Shown here: piece after piece, positions 49,199-57,373 of the stretch
Layout of the letters: every line of letters starts with the position of its first letter
How positions within the stretch are numbered: position 1 is the stretch's first letter
Origin: Sphingomonas lenta
Lineage (GTDB): Bacteria; Pseudomonadota; Alphaproteobacteria; Sphingomonadales; Sphingomonadaceae
DNA: 64,000 bases
Direction of reading: 5' to 3'
NCBI RefSeq assembly: GCF_002288825.1
Contig: NZ_NSLI01000004.1
Span: 370,501-434,500, forward strand
Translations under genes and position numbers: made by a program
The notes under the pieces: model-generated
What the model was told of the DNA's origin: nothing
The model's database searches: none
The model's input: the letters and a program-made list of their open reading frames with translations, nothing else

Positions 49199-51733
49199 TC
49201 ACGCCGCCCGCGCATCCAAGAGCGCGGGGGCGACCAGCGTTTCGGGATCGTCGCCGTAGAGCGAGCGCAGCGCCGTCATCAGGTCCGCCGCGCCGATCGG
49301 CTTCACCACGAGCTGCGACGCGCCCACGAGCATGCCCTCGGCGACGGTGATCCCGGCCGCGGCGGGGGCGAGGAGGAGCGTGGAATGCGCGCCCGTCCGG
49401 TTCGCCGCGGCGACCAGCTCGCGTAAGCCCGCCAGCACCTCCGGACCTTCCGCGCCGGCCGACGCAGCGTCGGCGACGACGTGCGTGATCCCGCCCGCCT
49501 CCATCGCGGCGACCGCTTCGCCCACGCCGTCGCAGACGGTGACCGACTCGGCCTCGGCGGCGAGCAGCAGGCGCATGACGCCCTGATTCAAGGGGTTGCG
49601 CTCGAGAAGGAGCATGCGCGCCTGCCCGAGCGCCGGATTATTCTCCAGCTCCTCGGCCGCCGCCGCTTCGACCTCGGCGCGCTCCAGCGGCAGCGTCACG
49701 GTGAAGCTGGCACCGTGGCCGGTGGCGCTCTCGACGCGGATGTCGCCGCCCAGCGCGACCGCGAGCTGCTTGCAGATGGCGAGCCCCAGGCCGGTGCCAC
49801 CGTACTGGCGCGTCGTGCCGCCGTCGACCTGGCGGAACGCTTCGAAGATCTCCGCCTGCTTCTCCGGAGGGATGCCGATGCCAGTGTCGGCGACGCGCAG
49901 CACCAGCGTCTCCGCGCCGTCCGCTCGCCCCTCGACGCCCGCGAACAAGGTGACGCGGCCCTGCGCGGTGAACTTGAGCGCGTTGGACATCAGGTTGAAG
50001 ACGATCTGGCGCAGGCGGCCGCCGTCCGACACGATGCGCCTGGGCGCGTCCGCCTGGTCTAGCACCAGCTCAAGCCCCTTGGCCTGCGCCTGGCCACTCC
50101 ACAGGCGTGCGGCGTCGTGGAGGATGCGGTCGAGGTCGCACGGCTCGCGCGCGACGGTGAGCTCGCCCGATTCCATCTTGGCGACGTCCAGGATGTCGTC
50201 GACCAGCGCCTTCATCGTCTCGCCCGCGCCGTGCACCACCTCGATGCGCTCGCGCACCTCCTTGGCGACGCCGCGGTCGGCGAGCAGCACCTGCGTCATG
50301 CCCAGGATGCCGTTCAAGGGCGTCCGGATCTCGTGGCTGGTGGTGGCGAGGAACTCGGTCTTGGCCTTCAACGCCTTTTCCAGCTCGGTGTTGACCTCGG
50401 TCAGCGAGTTGTTGGCGGCCGTCACCTGGTCGCGGCTGCGGCGGACCGCGAGGAAGCCGAACAGGAGGACGCCGAACACCGCCGCGCCCGCGACTAAGAG
50501 GCCGCTGAACAGGATGTTCTGCGACCGCCGCCGGTCGCGCTCCGCCTCCAGCTCGCGGGCCTGCTGGTCCTGGCGGAGCTTGGCGATCTGCAGGTTCTGG
50601 TTGGTGAAGTCGAAGCGCGCCGCCATCAGCTGCGCCGCGGCGGAGGCGGTGAGCTGCTGCGCCTCGTTCTCCAGGCGCTGATAAGCCTTGAGGTGCCTGA
50701 GCGCGAGCGCGCTGTCGCCGCGTCGCTCGAACACGCGCGCCGCGGCGTGATGGTAGTCGCGGAAGAGCGTGTCGGACTTTTCCAGGTCCACGCCCGCGAA
50801 GATGCGCGCCAGCGACACCTCCGCGTGGTCGAAATCGCCGCGCGCGATCGCGACCATGGCGGCCGCGCCGTGCACGAAACGCCGCCATCGTGCGCCTTCG
50901 CCGCTCGCGCTGAGCCTCATCGCCTCGTCCACCGCGGCCTGCGCGCGGCCCAGGCGCCCGGCCTCGGCCTCCGATTCGGCCAAGTTGACGTTAATGCGCG
51001 CCTGGAGAAGCATCGCGCCGAGCCGGCGCGCCTGGGCGAGCGCGGTCCGATAGACGTCGGCGGCCATGGCGTGCCGGCCCTGCTTGCGGTACGCTTCCGC
51101 CTGATTGTTTCGAAGCGTCAGCGTCAGCATGGGATCGCTGGGATAGGCGGCCTCTGCCTGCCGGGAGTATTGCAGCGCGCGGTCGTAGTCGCCGGCGTCG
51201 TGATAGATCAGACCGATGTCCTGGAGGGTGAGCGCGTTGCTCCGCTGCTCGCCGGCGCGGTGGAACACGTCGTGCGCGCGCTGATAGTCGCGCAGCGCGT
51301 CCAGCGTTCGGCCGGTCACCGATGCGATGAAGCCGCGCGAGCGCAGGGCGTCGCCGTGCAGCTTGGTGTTGGGCGCGGCCTGCATGGCCCCGGATAGCGC
51401 GGCGTCGATCGCCGGCGCCGCTTCCGCCGTCTTGTCGAGGAAGATGAGCGCTTCGCCTTCCAGCCAGCGCCCGGTCGCCGTCGCGACGACCTTTTCCCTG
51501 CCCTCCGGGAGCCGCGCCGCGGCCGCCAGCACGCCCCGAGCCAGCGAGAGCGCCCGGGCGGGGTCGCTCATCATCGCCTTCTTGGCCTCGGCGATGGCGC
51601 GGTCGATCGCAGCCGCCACGTCCGTCCGCTTGACGGCGCCCGCCGGCTCGGGCCCTGCGGCGACGGCGGGAGCCGCCGGGGCGGCGAGCAGGAGCGCCAG
51701 GAGGACGCACGGCGGGAGCAAGCTCGTTCGCAT
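49199..51733 (-). CDS. TPR-containing hybrid sensor histidine kinase
   Basis: An 844-residue kinase. Order: signal peptide (LLPPCVLLALLLAAPAAPAVA), periplasmic tetratricopeptide repeats (about 40-370, e.g. DIGLIYHDAGDYDRALQY), a coiled region, one transmembrane helix (ILFSGLLVAGAAVFGVLLFGF), HisKA with TSHEIRTPLNGILG, and HATPase with NLMSNALKFTAQG and GTGLGLAICKQ. The C-terminal 130 residues form a receiver-like domain that keeps VVKPIG but lacks the acidic pair (LLLERNPLN), so it is probably not phosphorylated. TPR domains suggest a peptide or protein ligand. The stand-alone receiver follows. Confidence 0.9.
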   Translation of the reverse strand: MRTSLLPPCVLLALLLAAPAAPAVAAGPEPAGAVKRTDVAAAIDRAIAEAKKAMMSDPARALSLARGVLAAAARLPEGREKVVATATGRWLEGEALIFLDKTAEAAPAIDAALSGAMQAAPNTKLHGDALRSRGFIASVTGRTLDALRDYQRAHDVFHRAGEQRSNALTLQDIGLIYHDAGDYDRALQYSRQAEAAYPSDPMLTLTLRNNQAEAYRKQGRHAMAADVYRTALAQARRLGAMLLQARINVNLAESEAEAGRLGRAQAAVDEAMRLSASGEGARWRRFVHGAAAMVAIARGDFDHAEVSLARIFAGVDLEKSDTLFRDYHHAAARVFERRGDSALALRHLKAYQRLENEAQQLTASAAAQLMAARFDFTNQNLQIAKLRQDQQARELEAERDRRRSQNILFSGLLVAGAAVFGVLLFGFLAVRRSRDQVTAANNSLTEVNTELEKALKAKTEFLATTSHEIRTPLNGILGMTQVLLADRGVAKEVRERIEVVHGAGETMKALVDDILDVAKMESGELTVAREPCDLDRILHDAARLWSGQAQAKGLELVLDQADAPRRIVSDGGRLRQIVFNLMSNALKFTAQGRVTLFAGVEGRADGAETLVLRVADTGIGIPPEKQAEIFEAFRQVDGGTTRQYGGTGLGLAICKQLAVALGGDIRVESATGHGASFTVTLPLERAEVEAAAAEELENNPALGQARMLLLERNPLNQGVMRLLLAAEAESVTVCDGVGEAVAAMEAGGITHVVADAASAGAEGPEVLAGLRELVAAANRTGAHSTLLLAPAAAGITVAEGMLVGASQLVVKPIGAADLMTALRSLYGDDPETLVAPALLDARAA

Positions 51734-51779
51734 GGCCGCGACGCTACCGCCCAAAACTTAAGATGACGCAAAAGGGAAA

Positions 51780-51808
51780 GGGGCCGCCGCCTCGCCGGCG
51801 ACGGCCCC
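51780..51808 (-). terminator. Terminator of the S8 autotransporter gene
   Basis: On the minus strand GGGGCCG.CGCCGG pairs with its complement in CCGGCG.CGGCCCC, about eleven pairs with one mismatch, followed by TTTCCCTTTT. It begins some twenty bases after the S8 stop. Confidence 0.7.
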
Positions 51809-51829
51809 CTCCCACGTCTCGCCTGTGCT

Positions 51830-54800
51830 TCAGAAGCTCAGGCGCATGCTCCCGCCGACCGTCATGGACGGCTGGGCGGCGGCGTCGCTCTTGAGGTCGG
51901 CGCGGCCGAACAGGCTCAGCTCGCCGCGGCCGTCCAGCATCGACCGGCCGTACATCGCCTCGGCGACGAAGCGGCGCGTCCCGCTGTTGAGCTCGAACGT
52001 CTCGACTTCGGTGCCCAGGCGGCCGGTCGTGCGGTCGACCACCTTGACCTGGTTCACCGCGACCGATCCGCTTTCGACGTGCAGCGGCTGGGCCAGGGTG
52101 ACGCGCGCCCGGTCCGACCCGTCGAACAAGCCGTTCTTGGACAGCGCGACCTGGAAGGCGCTGCTGACGAGGCCGCCGTCCGCGACGCCCATGTTCTGGC
52201 GGCCGAGATCGGCTTCGCGAGTGCGGCCCAGCGTGCCGGATACGGAGAAGGTCAGCCCGTGGCCGGGCGTCACGTCCGCACCGATCGTGGCCGCGTCGGT
52301 GGTGGAGCCGTGCGCGAAGTCGGAGGCGTCCAGCGACTGCGTGCCGAGCAGGCCCGCGCCCTCGTCGAGCATGGTGTAGCTCGCGGTGGCGGTGAGCCAG
52401 CCGGTGGCGCGGTAGCGGGCCGAGAGGACGCTGGCGGTCGCCTGGTACGCGTCGAGCCCGCCTAGCGCCACGCGGTCCTGGAACGGCATCTGGTCCGTGT
52501 CGCGGCGCGCGCTCTGGTTGGACACGCCGGCCGTCAGCGTCAGCCGGTCGCCGAGCGCCACGTCCGCCGCGGCATAGGCCGCGCCGGACGCCAGGCCCAG
52601 GAACGGGTTGGCGCCGCCGTTGAGCACGTCGTAGTCCGACTGAAGGGCGAAGCCGCGCTGCCCGTCGACGTCCGCGCCGCCCACGCCGCTGCCGAACCGC
52701 ATCGCGACCCGGCCGCTGGCGGATTGGAACGCGACCGCCGTATCGAAGGGCGACGTGCTCTGGCGCAGGCCGGGCCGCCACGCCTTGGGCGTGACGCTGA
52801 CGGACGCGGCCAGATCGCCGAAGCCCGCCATCGGCGCGCTGAACCGCTGCGCGCCGAACGCGTCGGATCCCGTGCCGGCGAAGCGCGTGGGCGAGCCCAG
52901 CGCCGCCTGGAAGCGGCTCCGGAGATACCAGTTCATCTGGTCGCGGTTGCTGCCGACCTGCATGCCGACCAGCTTGGACGACATGGGGACGTAGAAGTCG
53001 CGCCAGGACGAAGTCGTGTTCTCGAAGACGTAGAAATACGCCCGATTATAGTCCCAGGTCGACCGCGTGTACGAGCTGGTGTTCCGAAGCGTCGCGAGCG
53101 TCGTGTCGGTGAGGGCGCCGCCGTTGAGGCTCTGCTTGATCGTGACCTTGTTCCAGTCGAGCGGAGACATGGCGGCCTCGACGTCCAGCATGCCGCGGCC
53201 GTACACGGGGTCCGTGCCCGGTTCTCCGAGGTCGCGGGCGCTCGACAGGATGATGTGCGCGACGTCCAGTGGCTTGTCGAGCAGCCAGGGCCAGCGCTCG
53301 GCGATCAGCGCCACCGTGCCCGACACCAGCGGCGCGGCGAAGGACGTGCCCGACAGGCGGGTGACGTTGCTCTTCACCCCGGCCGAGTAGTTGCCCGTGC
53401 CGTCGTCGACCAGCATGAGCTCGCCGGGCGCGACGAGGAAACGGTTCATCAGGAGGCCGCTTTCCTTGATGTAGTCGGACTTCTCGACGAACCACGGATT
53501 CGACTTGGTCCAGCGCGCCGTGTTCTTGCACACGAAGCCGTCCGTCAGGCAGACGTTGCCCGGCCGGTTGGAGAAGTTCGAGATGACGTTGTTCGGGTCC
53601 ACGGAGCCGACGACCAGGAAGGTGCTGTCGAACGCGGCCGTCATGTCGACGTTCTTGGTCTGGGTGAACCCGTCATTGCCCGCGGCGATCACGAAGACGC
53701 CGTCCTGGATCTTGGACTTGATCGCGCTGTCGCCGAGCACAGGCTTCCAGTCGGGATGGAAGGTCCAGCCCGGTACGCCCAGCGAAAGATTGATGACGTG
53801 GGCGTCCGTGCCTAGCGTATTCAGCCCGGCCTTAATGTGCGTCCACGACGCCGACTCGGTCGCGTCGAACGGGTTCCAGGCGACGATCTCGGCCCGGGGC
53901 GCGAGGCCCATGACGCCGCGGCCGTCATGCGCGCCGACGATTAGGCTCGCCACCGCGTTGCCGTGCGCGCCCGCCACCTGCGAAATGCCGGCGGACCGGA
54001 TCACGTTGGCCTTGGGGTCGCCGGTAACGCTGAAGTCCAGCAGGCCCACCTTCACCTTGGCGCCGTACAGGCCAGACTGGGCCTGGTGCGTCATGGAGGG
54101 CGTCCAGTTGATCGCCTTCATCCAATGGTCGACCGAGTCGACGCCGGAGAAGAGCATGACGTTGTCGCGCCAGTCGAGCAGGAACAGCTCGAGGTCGACC
54201 TCGTTCAGCCCGGCGATCGACCGCGCGTCCGAGAGGTTGATGCCCCATTTGGAGAGCATCCGGTTGGAGAAGCCGTCCTCGAACGTCTTGCCGGTCTGCG
54301 CCGTCACGGCCGAGCCCCACACGCCCTTGGTGGCGGCGACCATGGTGAAGATCTCGTTCCGGATGCCGGTGTAGTTGGTCGGCGCCGAGTCGAAGCTCTT
54401 GAGCGTGCCGTCCACCGAGCGGAGTCCGTCGGCGAAGGCGCGGATGCGGCTGGAATAAGCTTCCAGGTTCCCGTCGAACGCGCGGATGCGGCTCGAGCTG
54501 GCGAGCAGCGAGCTCGACTGGGAATATTGCGTGCCCCAGAAGGTGTTGGAAGTGGGGGTGTAGCTGTAGGTGCCGCTGACCGCCGGGTCCGACCAGAAGG
54601 CACGGATGCGGCTCGACAGCCCGTTGAGCTCGCCCGCGAAGGCGCGGATGCGGCTGGACGAGACGCCCAGCGTGTCCTCGAAGGCGCGGATGCGGCTGGA
54701 GGTGCCGACGATGTCGCCTGCGAACGCGGTGTAGCGGCCGTCGTGCAGCAGGAACGGGCCGCCGAACGGGCGGATGACGCCGCGGTCGCCCTTGCCCGCC

Positions 54801-55087
54801 ATCGGCACCAGCCGCACCTCGGAGCTGAGGTCGGCGTCGGGCGCGACCGGCGTGAACGGCCGGATCGTGCCCCTGTCGCCCTTGCCCGCCGCCGTCACGT
54901 CGACGGTGGTGAGATCGGGCGCGACCGGCGCGAACGGTCGGATGGTCCCCTTGGTCCGGCCCGAAGCCGACGAGACGGGTGCGCCCGGCTTGGGCGCGGC
55001 GGCGGTCTGCGCCGCGGCGGGGGCCGCGATCGCGAAGGAGAGCGCCACCGCGGTGGTGGCCAGCAATTGGTGTTTCGTCTCGGTCAT
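51830..55087 (-). CDS. S8 subtilisin-like serine protease with autotransporter barrel
   Basis: A 1085-residue protein: signal peptide (LLATTAVALSFAIAAPAAAQ), repeat-rich N-terminal region (about 45-235), peptidase S8 domain (about 340-640), and a C-terminal beta-barrel domain (about 780-1085) ending in the aromatic MRLSF. The triad is Asp351 in VGLLDFS, His375 in GAHGNAVAS and Ser582 in SGTSFAAP; Asn471 in AAGND forms the oxyanion hole. Its repeats are of two kinds: IRPF segments (three copies, residues 49-108) and a 14-residue SSRIRAF unit (five clear copies). It is probably exposed on or released from the cell surface. Confidence 0.9.
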   Translation of the reverse strand: MTETKHQLLATTAVALSFAIAAPAAAQTAAAPKPGAPVSSASGRTKGTIRPFAPVAPDLTTVDVTAAGKGDRGTIRPFTPVAPDADLSSEVRLVPMAGKGDRGVIRPFGGPFLLHDGRYTAFAGDIVGTSSRIRAFEDTLGVSSSRIRAFAGELNGLSSRIRAFWSDPAVSGTYSYTPTSNTFWGTQYSQSSSLLASSSRIRAFDGNLEAYSSRIRAFADGLRSVDGTLKSFDSAPTNYTGIRNEIFTMVAATKGVWGSAVTAQTGKTFEDGFSNRMLSKWGINLSDARSIAGLNEVDLELFLLDWRDNVMLFSGVDSVDHWMKAINWTPSMTHQAQSGLYGAKVKVGLLDFSVTGDPKANVIRSAGISQVAGAHGNAVASLIVGAHDGRGVMGLAPRAEIVAWNPFDATESASWTHIKAGLNTLGTDAHVINLSLGVPGWTFHPDWKPVLGDSAIKSKIQDGVFVIAAGNDGFTQTKNVDMTAAFDSTFLVVGSVDPNNVISNFSNRPGNVCLTDGFVCKNTARWTKSNPWFVEKSDYIKESGLLMNRFLVAPGELMLVDDGTGNYSAGVKSNVTRLSGTSFAAPLVSGTVALIAERWPWLLDKPLDVAHIILSSARDLGEPGTDPVYGRGMLDVEAAMSPLDWNKVTIKQSLNGGALTDTTLATLRNTSSYTRSTWDYNRAYFYVFENTTSSWRDFYVPMSSKLVGMQVGSNRDQMNWYLRSRFQAALGSPTRFAGTGSDAFGAQRFSAPMAGFGDLAASVSVTPKAWRPGLRQSTSPFDTAVAFQSASGRVAMRFGSGVGGADVDGQRGFALQSDYDVLNGGANPFLGLASGAAYAAADVALGDRLTLTAGVSNQSARRDTDQMPFQDRVALGGLDAYQATASVLSARYRATGWLTATASYTMLDEGAGLLGTQSLDASDFAHGSTTDAATIGADVTPGHGLTFSVSGTLGRTREADLGRQNMGVADGGLVSSAFQVALSKNGLFDGSDRARVTLAQPLHVESGSVAVNQVKVVDRTTGRLGTEVETFELNSGTRRFVAEAMYGRSMLDGRGELSLFGRADLKSDAAAQPSMTVGGSMRLSF
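54392..54742 (-). repeat. 14-residue SSRIRAF repeats in the S8 protease passenger
   Basis: SSRIRAF occurs at residues 130-136, 144-150, 158-164, 198-204 and 212-218, with degenerate units before (DGRYTAF, 116-122) and after (DGTLKSF, 226-232). Spacing is exactly 14 within each block. The DNA repeats too: a GCGCGGATGCGGCTGGA-like word recurs at each unit. Confidence 0.8.
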
Positions 55088-55197
55088 CCTGACCCCCTAT
55101 TCTCGTCCGATGCCTCCATCGGCACGGTGCCAGTTAGGGGGTGAATGCTGACGAGGATGCGAAGGGGCTGGGTGAAGGACCCGTCAACCTTCTTTTA

Positions 55198-57177
55198 TCA
55201 AGCGGCCTCCCGCGCGGCCTGCTCGGCGCGGCGTCGATCGGCGGCGAACGCGGCCAGCGCCTCGTCGAGCGGGGCGAGCAGCAGCTCGTGCTCGGCGGCG
55301 GGCGGGTCCGCCGCCGCACCGCCGCCCGCACCGTCGACCAGCGTCGGGTCAAGCCCGCACGCCCGCGCCACCGCGCGCGCGAAGTCGGCGGCGCCGAGCG
55401 CGGGGCCGTGGCGGAGACGCCAGACGCCCGTCGCGTCGTCGATTAGGAGGTCGAGCGCCGCGTTCACGAGCGCCGGGAGATAGGCGGGCGTCACCAGCCG
55501 GTCGCCCGCCGCGCGGAAGCGCCGCCCCGCCTCCAGAGCGCGCGCGACCTCGGTGGCGAAGTCGTCGCCGTCCCCGCCGAACATGCCCGCCGCGCGCACG
55601 ACGAGACGCTCGGGCGAGCCGTCCAGCTCGTCGGAGACGTGCAGCGTGCGCAGACCCCGCAGCTTCGCCGCCGACGTCCGCCTTCCGCGTGTCGCTTCCA
55701 CGTCCACCATCGCCCAGGGCCGATGCCGGTCGGCGCAAGCCGCGGCGCCCGCAAGGTCGGTGAGCACGTAAGGGATGTCGCGCACGTCGCACGCGCGCGC
55801 AAAGGCCCGGCCCAGCGTGCCCGTCGCGCCGCAGATGAGCAGCGGGGCCACGTCGGCGGCGCGGGGCAGCGCGGGGGCGCCGCGCTCGAAGCGGGCGGGG
55901 CGGGGGACGGGCGGGTGGAGGAGCCGCATCGGCCGCCGCCACCAACCGGGCGTGGTCGCGACCGGGTGGCGCGCGGCGCCGTCGGGCAGGCCCTTCCATA
56001 GGTGCGCCAGCGCGGTCGGGCGCGGCGTGCCGGCACCGACGTCGTAGAGCCCCGCCTCGTACACGCCCTCGCAGGTGAGGAGCGTGTTCCAGCCACAGCT
56101 GCCCAGCACCGCCCAGGCGGTGACGCCCCGCACGTCGACGCCCTCTTCACGCAGCGCGGCCGCGGTGTCCCAGACCTCGCCGACCCAGCGCAGCTGCTCC
56201 TCGCGCGTGCAGCCCAAATGCACCTCCGTCACCGCGACCGGCGTCCTGTACCGCTCCCACGCCTCGCGCAGCGCGCCCGCCAGGCCGCCGGGCGCGGGGT
56301 CGAGCACGCGAATCGCCTCCACGTCGGCGTAGCGCTGCTCGAAATTGCCGCCGATGACATGCTCGGGATAGCGCTGGACGCGGTGGTCGAGGAAGCGGTC
56401 GCTGGTGAGGTAGTGGTTGATGCCGACGATGTCGGGCGGGCAGGGGGCGTCAGCGAGCGCCCGTAGCCGATCCTCCAGCCCGAACTCGACCAACCGCCGC
56501 CAGAGCGGATGATCGGGCGTCACCCGGCCGCAGAGCAGGTCCCAGCCCGCCCAGCGCCGCGTATTGTCGAACGCCGCCTGGTGGAACAGCGGCGCGGTGG
56601 CGTAGGTGCGGCCGAGATCGTCCGTCTGGATCAGCCGCGCGTGTGGGATTACCTCGCGGATCGCGCGCATCGCGTGGGCGACGCCATCCACTTGGTTGAC
56701 GAGCGCGGTCCAGAAGCTGCCCTCGTCGCGGTGGTGCGGGTACCAGTGGCCATAGAGGCAGGAGAAGCGCGCGGTGGTCAGCGGTTCGTTGACGGGCGTC
56801 CAGTCCTCGATCCACGGGTAGCGGCGCGCGACCTGTCCGGCGTAGCGGCCGAGCTTGGCGGGGAATTCGGGGTCGAGCAGGCTGGTATAGTGCGGCCCGC
56901 TCCCGTGGTGCACGAGGCCGGCGATCGGCCGGATGCCGAGATCGCGCAACCGGGCGAGACGCGCGTCGCTCCAGGACCAGTCGCATTCGTCAGGGTGGTT
57001 CGGCGCGACGCGCTCCCACAGCACGGGGTAGCGCATCGCCTTGAACCCGACGTCCGCGAACAGGTCCAGGTCCTCGTCGCGCCCGTGATGGCCCGAGAGG
57101 TGCGACTGGTCGCCCCAGCGGTCGCCCACCCGCACCACCGTGCATTCCGCGCCGCCCCAGAGTTCGAGCTCAGCCAT
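55198..57177 (-). CDS. Fusion of a GH1-like glycosidase and an RfbD-like reductase
   Basis: A 659-residue fusion. The first about 430 residues are a family 1 glycoside hydrolase-like barrel; the acid/base Glu131 in PVNEPL and the nucleophile Glu318 in VTEVHLG are both kept. From about residue 445 a Rossmann domain begins (LLICGATGTLGRAFARA), resembling dTDP-4-dehydrorhamnose reductase RfbD, but the Tyr-x-x-x-Lys pair is not evident. GGAG stands seven bases before the ATG at 57177. It is divergent from a glycosyltransferase-mutase fusion, which suggests a shared role in surface polysaccharide. The reaction is unknown. Confidence 0.85.
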   Translation of the reverse strand: MAELELWGGAECTVVRVGDRWGDQSHLSGHHGRDEDLDLFADVGFKAMRYPVLWERVAPNHPDECDWSWSDARLARLRDLGIRPIAGLVHHGSGPHYTSLLDPEFPAKLGRYAGQVARRYPWIEDWTPVNEPLTTARFSCLYGHWYPHHRDEGSFWTALVNQVDGVAHAMRAIREVIPHARLIQTDDLGRTYATAPLFHQAAFDNTRRWAGWDLLCGRVTPDHPLWRRLVEFGLEDRLRALADAPCPPDIVGINHYLTSDRFLDHRVQRYPEHVIGGNFEQRYADVEAIRVLDPAPGGLAGALREAWERYRTPVAVTEVHLGCTREEQLRWVGEVWDTAAALREEGVDVRGVTAWAVLGSCGWNTLLTCEGVYEAGLYDVGAGTPRPTALAHLWKGLPDGAARHPVATTPGWWRRPMRLLHPPVPRPARFERGAPALPRAADVAPLLICGATGTLGRAFARACDVRDIPYVLTDLAGAAACADRHRPWAMVDVEATRGRRTSAAKLRGLRTLHVSDELDGSPERLVVRAAGMFGGDGDDFATEVARALEAGRRFRAAGDRLVTPAYLPALVNAALDLLIDDATGVWRLRHGPALGAADFARAVARACGLDPTLVDGAGGGAAADPPAAEHELLLAPLDEALAAFAADRRRAEQAAREAA

Positions 57178-57313
57178 GTCGTCGCTCCGGTCCGTATTGC
57201 GCCGCACATTCCCGTTCCCGTCCCAACGATCTGGATTCGGGGCGGTTTCGCTTACCTCCACCCGGATCCACGCTAATCCACGTTAACCATCAATGGCTTA
57301 GACGTGATCGGCG

Positions 57314-57338
57314 GGAACCTAAGTAGATGATGGCGGTT
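57314..57338 (+). promoter_or_regulatory. EcfG-type general stress promoter motif
   Basis: GGAAC at 57314-57318 and GTT at 57336-57338 are separated by 17 bases, matching the known alphaproteobacterial EcfG form GGAAC-N16/17-xGTT. It lies 35 bases upstream of the glycosyltransferase-mutase gene. Confidence 0.5.
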
Positions 57339-57373
57339 AAAGCTGTTCATCCAACAGTAAGGTTCCAGAGAAG

